Shown one piece after another: positions 6,789 through 11,456 of a DNA stretch of 11,456 bases. The notes under the pieces were generated by a model. That model was not told the DNA's origin, did no database searches, and worked only from the letters and a program-made list of their open reading frames with translations. Origin of the DNA: Nitrospinaceae bacterium (GTDB taxonomy: Bacteria; Nitrospinota; Nitrospinia; Nitrospinales; VA-1); contig JAESTE010000103.1 of assembly GCA_016763735.1 (NCBI GenBank), forward strand, positions 1-11,456, in the 5' to 3' direction. Each line of letters opens with the position of its first letter. Within the stretch, counting starts at the first letter, position 1. The position numbers and the translations under genes were made by a program.

Positions 6789-7638
6789 TTGTCTTTTGCG
6801 CTTTGACCACTCGGTCGTAACCCGAATAATCCTGAATCACTTCAACATTTCGGTAACATGAAAAATTATCTAATAAAGCTGTAACCTCATCTGCCTGATC
6901 ATGGCCGATCTCTAAAATCAAAAATCCGTTTTCTTCAAGCCGATCAATGGCCATCGGGATAATGGCCCGATAAAAGTCCAGACCCGTCACACCCCCATCC
7001 AACGCTTTTCCAGGTTCATGATTTCGAACCTCTGGCATTATTTTTTGGATATCTGCGGACTTGATATAAGGCGGGTTCGATAAAATCATAGAGAAACACC
7101 CCGACCAATCACTTTTTCTTAAATCCGTGCAAATAAATTCAATCCGATCTGCCACACCCTGCCGCACTGCATTTTCTTTAGCAATGCTCAAAGCGTTGGC
7201 ATCTATATCGATCGCTGTAACCTTACATTCGGAAACCTCTACAGCCATTGTCACAGCAAGGGCTCCGGATCCCGTTCCCAAATCCAGAATTTTAGCAGTG
7301 GAGGATGATATGCAATTCAAAGCTGTCTAGATAACCAACTCCGTTTCAGGTCTGGGAGCGAGAACATTTTCATCGACAACAAAATCAAGAGACCAAAATT
7401 CCTGATGCCCGACAATCAGGGAAATGGGTTCTCGGTTGAGTCGCCGTTCCACATTTTTTTTCGCTATTTGTTTTTCAGATTCGCTGAGAACCCTTTTGTC
7501 CTGCGTCCAAAGATCAGTTCGCGAAAGGTTCAAAGTATGGGCGAGTATGATTTCAGAATCCAGTCGGGGAGAGAGCACACCCGCATCGGCTAATTGGTTT
7601 TGCGACCAATTTAGAAATGAGCTGATGTTGGCAACCAT
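6781..7638 (-). pseudogene. prmC: PrmC release-factor glutamine methyltransferase with in-frame amber codon
   Basis: Read through one stop, the gene encodes about 285 residues, the normal PrmC/HemK length. The first 103 codons give the helical release-factor-binding domain and the hinge (GHQEFWSLDF, APRPETELVI). Then TAG occurs at 7327-7329, and the same frame continues with TALNC and the SAM-binding motif ILDLGTGSGALAV, ending with the catalytic SNPPY. Homologues have Glu or Gln here, so one base change (GAG or CAG to TAG) explains the stop. PrmC methylates the Gln of the GGQ loop in RF1 and RF2. The start ATG is five bases after the prfA stop, and the end overlaps the murA start. A TTG nine bases past the TAG could allow restart of the methyltransferase domain. 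Sequence error, decay, readthrough and gene fission all remain open. Confidence 0.85.
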
Positions 7639-7643
7639 CTTTT

Positions 7644-8712
7644 TTAGTTGTTGCCTTTAAGTGCTTCGGATTGGTAATGCAGAGTCAACGCATCGATGAC
7701 TTCCTCAAGCGCGCCCTCCATAATCGCTGACAACTTATGCAGGGTTAACCCAATTCGGTGGTCGGTCACCCGCTCCTGCGGAAAATCATAGGTACGAATT
7801 CGTTCACTTCGATCTCCCGAGCCAACCTGTTGTTTGCGTTCGCTGTCCTGTTCATCATGTGCTTTTTTTTTGTTCTGCATCATACAACCGGGCTCTCAAT
7901 ACCTTCATCGCTTTTTCGCGATTCTTATGTTGCGATTTTTCATCCTGACACGTCACGATCATTCCGGTCGGAACAAATGTGAGGCGCACCGCCGAGTCAG
8001 TGGTGTTAACACTTTGCCCTCCAGGACCCGATGCGCGATAAACATCTATCTTAATATCTGATGGATTTATTTTTATATCGACATCTTCCACCTCAGGAAG
8101 AATAGCCACTGTGACCGCCGATGTATGAATGCGCCCCTGACTTTCGGTATCGGGCACTCGCTGAACGCGGTGAGTACCGCCTTCGTATTTTAATTTACTG
8201 TAAGCCCCTTTACCTGAGATGTTAAAGATCACCTCTTTGAAACCGCCCTTGCCAGTCAGGTTGGAACTTAAGATTTCCACCTGCCACTTTTTTTCTTCTG
8301 CATAGCGGGAATACATTCGAAACAAATCGGTTGAAAACAGGGCTGCCTCTTCTCCTCCTGTTCCTGCGCGAATTTCAACGATCACGTTGCGTTCGTCACG
8401 CGGGTCTTTTGGCAAAAGAAGGAGTTTTAAATCACTTTCGGCTTTTTGTTTTTCAATTTCTACCTGAGCCAAGTCTTCTTCCGCCATCTCCAACATTTCC
8501 GGATCCTTCTCTTCTTCCAGAAGCTTTTTACTATCTTCCAATTGCTGGACGAATTTTTTTAAATCTTTAAACCTTTTTACAATCGGCGTTAAATCAGATT
8601 GTTCTTTGGCATACTTCTGGAATTCGGATTGCTGAGCGATAATGTTAGGGTCGCTGAGCAATCCGTTGAGATCGTCATAACGTTTCTCAACCGTTTTCAA
8701 CTTATCAAACAT
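7644..8712 (-). pseudogene. prfA: Peptide chain release factor 1 with a single-base frameshift
   Basis: RF1 recognises UAA and UAG and triggers peptide release. The first 285 codons encode the helical domain 1, the PxT decoding tripeptide as PDT (187-189, in RVPDTESQGRIHTS) and the GGQ loop (231-233, SGPGGQSVNTTDSA). After LYDAEQKK the frame fails at a nine-A run (plus-strand T9 at 7863-7871) and stops at tandem TGA codons (7855-7857, 7852-7854). Removing one A restores KKAHDEQDSERKQQVGSGDR through TYDFPQERVTDHRIGLTL to the TAA at 7644. That gives 355 residues, normal RF1 length. The lost tail includes domain 4, which packs with the decoding domain, so an unshifted product should be inactive. 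A homopolymer indel error is the simplest cause, but transcript slippage or +1 recoding would also rescue it. Confidence 0.88.
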
Positions 8713-8730
8713 GGGAGATGCCTTTAGAAA

Positions 8731-8745
8731 CCCGCGTCAAGCGGG
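8731..8745 (-). promoter_or_regulatory. GC-rich hairpin between rpmE and prfA
   Basis: CCCGC-(5)-GCGGG forms a perfect 5-bp stem in the 63-base gap. On the minus strand it is followed by TTTCT, 18 bases before the prfA ATG. This resembles a weak attenuator or a processing site separating rpmE from prfA. The U-tract is short, so strong termination is unlikely. Confidence 0.4.
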
Positions 8746-8775
8746 AAAAGCCGAGGAAAGAAAAAGCAGGAGAAG

Positions 8776-9015
8776 CTACTGAGGGCTTACGGGTTCAGCC
8801 TGTTCTACAGCGGGTTTTGCCTTGCCGTATTTGCGATTAAATTTTTCAATGCGACCTGCCGTATCCAGAAGTTTCTGCTTTCCGGTGAAAAAGGGATGGC
8901 ATTGTGAACAAATTTCCACATGCAAATCTTTTAGGGTTGTTCGCGTCGTTACTTCCGCTCCACATGCGCAACGAACCGTTGATTCGTAATATTCTGGATG
9001 AATTCCTTGTTTCAT
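8776..9015 (-). CDS. rpmE: 50S ribosomal protein L31, zinc-binding (C+) type
   Basis: This 79-residue protein begins MKQGIHPEYY, the standard L31 opening. It has C16 and C18, then C36 and C39 (ICSQCHPFFTGKQK), the four ligands of the zinc-containing form. RIEKFNRKYG (56-65) is the conserved end of the core. About 14 extra residues rich in A, P and E form a tail. L31 bridges the ribosomal subunits at the central protuberance. The zinc form is often replaced by a zinc-free paralogue when zinc is scarce (family knowledge), and no such paralogue is in this window. GGTGA about five bases before the ATG is a plausible ribosome site. It lies 10 bases after the rho stop. It ends in TAG. Confidence 0.96.
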   Translation of the reverse strand: MKQGIHPEYYESTVRCACGAEVTTRTTLKDLHVEICSQCHPFFTGKQKLLDTAGRIEKFNRKYGKAKPAVEQAEPVSPQ

Positions 9016-9025
9016 TGTGTCACCG

Positions 9026-10285
9026 TCAAGAGTTCATAGTCGCCAAAAATTCGGCGTTTGTTTTAGTTTCCTTAATCTTCTGCAGGAGAAGGTCCATCGT
9101 ATCATGGATGCCCATAGGGAGCAAAACTTTTCTCAATAACCACACGCGTTGCAAGTCTTGCTCTGGCAAAAGAAGCTCTTCCTTGCGAGTGCCGGAGCGG
9201 TTGATATCGATGGAAGGAAAGGTTCTCTTATCCGCAAGCTTGCGATCGAGAACGATTTCCATATTACCTGTACCCTTAAATTCTTCGAAAATGACGTCAT
9301 CCATGCGGCTTCCTGTGTCAACCAAAGCTGTCGCAATGATGGTCAGACTCCCGCCTTCCTCCAGGTTTCGAGCCGCACCAAAAAATCGTTTCGGACGCTG
9401 TAAGGCATTGGAGTCGACACCACCCGACAATACTTTTCCGCTCGGTGGAACAATGGCATTGTAAGCTCGAGCCAAACGGGTAATGCTGTCGAGCAAAATT
9501 ACGACATCGCGTTTGTGCTCTACTAGCCTCTTAGCCTTTTCGATGACCATTTCAGCCACTTGAACATGTCTCTGGGCCGGCTCATCAAAGGTCGAACTTA
9601 TTACCTCTCCACGCACCGAACGTTCCATATCGGTTACTTCCTCCGGGCGTTCGTCAATCAGAAGTACGATCAACGCTACTTCCGGGTAATTCGTACTGAT
9701 GCTATTTGCGATCGACTGCAATAACATGGTTTTACCGGTACGTGGCGGGGCCACGATCAATCCACGTTGTCCCTTACCAATGGGTGTCATCAAGTCCATG
9801 ACGCGAGCACTGTAATCTTTGCTAGCCGGGGTTTCCAAGCGAATGCGCTCTTCTGGATAAAGGGGAGTTAAGTTGTCGAATAAAATTTTGTCTTTGGTCT
9901 TGTCTGGATTCTCAAAGTTGATCGCCTCTACTTTCAGTAAAGCAAAATAGCGCTCACTGTCTTTGGGAGGTCTTATCTGACCAGATATCGTATCGCCCGT
10001 ACGCATATCGAATTTTCGTATCTGCGAAGGAGAAACATATATATCATCTGGACCTGGGAGGTAATTGTAGGTCGGCGCTCTGAGGAACCCAAATCCGTCA
10101 GGGAGAATCTCCAATACACCTTGGCCAAACATCAAACCGTCTTTTTCGGTCTTGGCTTCCAGAATTCTGAAAATCAGGTCCTGCTTCCTGAGGCCACTGT
10201 GACCTTGAATTTTCAAATCTTTAGCAATACTAGTGAGCTCAGATATAGTTTTAGCCTTAAGTTCTTCGATGTTCATTTGGGTCAT
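9026..10285 (-). CDS. rho: Transcription termination factor Rho
   Basis: This 419-residue protein is full length for the short-form family. An N-terminal SAP-like Rho_N domain (about 4-45) precedes the cold-shock-like RNA-binding domain (GVLEILPDGFGFLRAP). The hexameric ATPase has Walker A APPRTGKTM (179-187), catalytic E212 in LIDERPEE, and Walker B VVILLDSITR (261-270). The Q-loop region is GKVLSGGVDSNAL (283-295), and the R-loop region is DRKLADKRTFPSIDI. Rho loads on C-rich untranslated RNA and pulls transcripts from RNA polymerase. Two ATGs are possible (10285 and 10276), and I kept the first. It is the first gene of the rho-rpmE-prfA-prmC-murA run. It ends in TGA. Confidence 0.97.
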   Translation of the reverse strand: MTQMNIEELKAKTISELTSIAKDLKIQGHSGLRKQDLIFRILEAKTEKDGLMFGQGVLEILPDGFGFLRAPTYNYLPGPDDIYVSPSQIRKFDMRTGDTISGQIRPPKDSERYFALLKVEAINFENPDKTKDKILFDNLTPLYPEERIRLETPASKDYSARVMDLMTPIGKGQRGLIVAPPRTGKTMLLQSIANSISTNYPEVALIVLLIDERPEEVTDMERSVRGEVISSTFDEPAQRHVQVAEMVIEKAKRLVEHKRDVVILLDSITRLARAYNAIVPPSGKVLSGGVDSNALQRPKRFFGAARNLEEGGSLTIIATALVDTGSRMDDVIFEEFKGTGNMEIVLDRKLADKRTFPSIDINRSGTRKEELLLPEQDLQRVWLLRKVLLPMGIHDTMDLLLQKIKETKTNAEFLATMNS

Positions 10286-10460
10286 GGTTTGTGGCTTCTT
10301 TGAGGTGAGAATAGAAATGGAATGTCTAGTATATGGTGGATTCTTGTAGAATTAAATATGACAGTTCATCAATTAATTAACGGCGAAAGCGCGGTAAAAA
10401 CAAGCTGGTATGTGATTGAATTTGTATGGGATAATGTCTGGGAGCTTTCGGAGCTTGCTC

Positions 10461-10489
10461 ACTTTATTAAGTTATCCCCCATTTGTCAA
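10461..10489 (-). promoter_or_regulatory. rho: Candidate sigma-70 promoter for rho
   Basis: On the minus strand, a perfect TTGACA (complement of 10484-10489) is followed after exactly 17 bases by TAAAGT (complement of 10461-10466, four of six matches to TATAAT). It lies downstream of the 10534 terminator and predicts a rho leader of roughly 170 nt. Confidence 0.6.
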
Positions 10490-10533
10490 CCTCTTTCTCC
10501 ACGGCGAACCGCCGCAGGTAAAAGGTCGATTCC

Positions 10534-10567
10534 AAAAAAGCTAAAAAGCATCGTTCAGCCTTTTAGC
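10534..10567 (-). terminator. Rho-independent terminator
   Basis: The minus-strand RNA would fold GCUAAAAGGC with GCUUUUUAGC (10 pairs including one G-U, 8-base loop), followed at once by UUUUUU. Stem arms are 10558-10567 and 10540-10549, with the U-tract complementary to 10534-10539. It ends whatever minus-strand transcript comes from the 10570-10780 region and insulates rho. Confidence 0.75.
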
Positions 10568-10756
10568 ATAGTTCGTCAGCATTATCTCTTCAGGAACGGG
10601 AAGTTTAAAATTCAGAGCATACTTTTTACATGCCCAAAAGCGTTGTCCTTCTTGACCGGTTCCGACCTTTTGAGTCCAGCATCACGCTGGAGGGTTGACT
10701 CCTAAAAGTTTGGCAGGCAAAATAACCCGTGCTTCAATTTCCAAACCTATTATTCT
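10541..10756 (-). other. Possible small RNA or decayed small gene upstream of the terminator
   Basis: This is the gene-poor stretch between ykgJ and rho. One minus-strand frame is open from 10756 to the TAG at 10541-10543, except for a single TGA at 10682-10684. Its latter part (CKKYALNFKLPVPEEI, then KRLNDAF) looks protein-like. The final codons are also the terminator stem, and a 9-bp hairpin (GAGTC...CAGC/GCTG GACTC, about 10673-10701) surrounds the TGA. That fits a short structured transcript or a gene remnant about equally. No family is recognised. The rest of the gap, 10286-10533, holds the rho promoter, a GC hairpin at 10502-10514 and the rho leader. Confidence 0.25.
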
Positions 10757-10778
10757 TTAGAACCCGTAAGGATTTTTC

Positions 10779-11195
10779 ATGGCAAAAATAAAAAGCAAAA
10801 GAGACGATACCCATCAATGCGAAAAATGCCTTCCAGCCTATTGCTGTAATTACTTCGCCTTTGGAATAGATGAACCCGAAGACCGACGCGATTATGATAG
10901 CCTGCTATGGAAGATCGCCCACGAGAATACGTCGATCTATATTTATAGGAAAGACTGGTTCATCATGATTCATAATCGGTGCAACTTTTTAATGCCCGAC
11001 AATAAATGCGCAATCTATGAACATCGGCCTTATATGTGCCGCGAGCATAGCACCGAGTCTTGTGAGTACACTGGCGATGATTACGGTTTCACAGAGCACT
11101 TCAAAAGCTACTATGATTTATTAATTTATATAAAGGAAAACACCAACTTCAGGTTCAAACACGGGCCTACTGGGGTGGGGCCGAACTGCCTTTGA
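10779..11195 (+). CDS. YkgJ-family cysteine cluster protein
   Basis: This 138-residue soluble protein matches the CxxCxxCC / YkgJ family. CEKCLPAYCCNYFAFGIDEP (14-33) gives C14, C17, C22 and C23. CNFLMPDNKCAIYEHRPYMC (68-87) gives C68, C77 and C87, with C95 after it. The core CxIYexRPxxC is the family hallmark. The cluster is thought to bind a metal ion or an Fe-S centre, and no enzymatic role is established. The ATG is well supported by AAGGA (10768-10772) six bases upstream. The gene stands alone on the plus strand, between rho-leader DNA and rplQ, and converges with rplQ with 16 bases between the stops. It ends in TGA. Confidence 0.85.
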   Translation: MAKIKSKRDDTHQCEKCLPAYCCNYFAFGIDEPEDRRDYDSLLWKIAHENTSIYIYRKDWFIMIHNRCNFLMPDNKCAIYEHRPYMCREHSTESCEYTGDDYGFTEHFKSYYDLLIYIKENTNFRFKHGPTGVGPNCL

Positions 11196-11211
11196 TATTA
11201 GACAAAGAATA

Positions 11212-11456
11212 TTACTTTTTATCTTCTTTATCTTTGGCGGCAGCTTTTTTCGGCTCTGTTTTCTTTTTGGTGTCTTTTTCGGTTTCTTTTTTCGCCGTAG
11301 CTTTTTTCTCAGCCGTTTTCGGCGTTGCTTCTTTTTTTGCTACGGTTTTACCTTTTGCTGGAGCAGGTGTATCACCCTCGCGGTCTACCAATTCAATAAA
11401 TGCCATAGGGGCATTGTCCCCTTTGCGCGGACCGATTTTAATAATACGGGTGTATC
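11212..11456 (-). CDS. rplQ: 50S ribosomal protein L17, C-terminal part with Lys/Ala-rich tail (partial)
   Basis: The gene enters from the right edge. The visible frame reads YTRIIKIGPRKGDNAPMAFI followed by ELVD, the conserved C-terminal end of L17. An internal ATG at 11406 is part of this motif and should not be taken as a separate small gene start. Beyond the usual L17 end there are about 54 further residues made mostly of K, A, E and T, a disordered, strongly basic extension. L17 lies near the peptide exit tunnel of the large subunit. rplQ normally closes the rpoA operon, so rpoA and other ribosomal genes should lie to the right. It ends in TAA, and no strong terminator is visible before ykgJ. 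Confidence 0.92.
   Translation of the reverse strand, partial: YTRIIKIGPRKGDNAPMAFIELVDREGDTPAPAKGKTVAKKEATPKTAEKKATAKKETEKDTKKKTEPKKAAAKDKEDKK

Noticed and set aside
7863..7871. Classic -1 programmed frameshift at the A run
   Set aside because: A -1 shift leads into the wrong third frame. Only +1 (or -2) or loss of one A joins the two RF1 parts, and no downstream pseudoknot or upstream Shine-Dalgarno-like stimulator was evident.
6781..8778. UAG reassigned to an amino acid because RF1 is broken
   Set aside because: TAG is the natural end codon of the DUF2007 gene (3934-3936), waaF (4352-4354) and rpmE (8776-8778), each at the expected end of the protein. Reassignment would extend all three, so UAG appears to remain a stop.
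10682..10684. Selenocysteine codon in the minus-strand frame 10541-10756
   Set aside because: The TGA lies inside a hairpin loop, not just before one as in a bacterial SECIS. The local residues (PPA-TGA-CW) resemble no selenoprotein motif I know.
10322..10705. 127-codon plus-strand open frame in the rho leader region
   Set aside because: It runs opposite the rho promoter and through the terminator stem, has no ribosome site, and its translation resembles no family. It looks like chance.
11212..11406. Separate small lysine-rich protein starting at the 11406 ATG
   Set aside because: The frame continues upstream without a break into the conserved L17 C-terminus, so this ATG is an internal methionine of rplQ.

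Overview
The window reads as chromosomal housekeeping DNA from a Gram-negative bacterium. An LPS heptosyltransferase (waaF) implies an LPS-bearing outer membrane. The order rho-rpmE-prfA-prmC-murA on one strand is typical of deltaproteobacteria-like lineages and, I believe, Nitrospinota. The lineage is an inference from gene order and protein flavour only. No tRNA, rRNA, CRISPR array or intact insertion sequence was seen.

Layout. At the left edge, the N-terminus of hemE (haem synthesis) and complete queG (queuosine tRNA modification) lie on the minus strand. Across a divergent gap, a plus-strand block holds a class II-type histone-deacetylase-family amidohydrolase, an N-terminally truncated membrane protein resembling heptaprenyl diphosphate synthase component I, a DUF5989 single-pass mini-protein and a DPM1-like family 2 glycosyltransferase. 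From 3934 to 10285 everything is on the minus strand. In order of transcription this is rho, rpmE (L31), prfA (RF1), prmC (RF1/RF2 glutamine methyltransferase), murA, waaF and a double-zinc-ribbon DUF2007 protein. A promoter-like sequence and a leader of about 170 nt precede rho. Upstream of that lies a gene-poor stretch with a clear minus-strand intrinsic terminator. At the right edge a YkgJ-type cysteine-cluster protein (plus strand) converges on the C-terminus of ribosomal protein L17 (minus strand).

Most interesting point. Two adjacent translation-termination genes are both interrupted. prfA carries one extra base in a nine-A run that shifts the frame near codon 284. prmC carries an in-frame TAG between its release-factor-binding domain and its methyltransferase domain. 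TAG is the natural end codon of three neighbouring genes, so simple UAG reassignment is unlikely. The options are sequence error, genuine decay, or a recoding or autoregulatory arrangement reminiscent of the RF2 frameshift. A second oddity is a perfect 30-bp palindrome at the 5' end of the truncated membrane-protein gene, which suggests a rearrangement junction or an assembly artefact.
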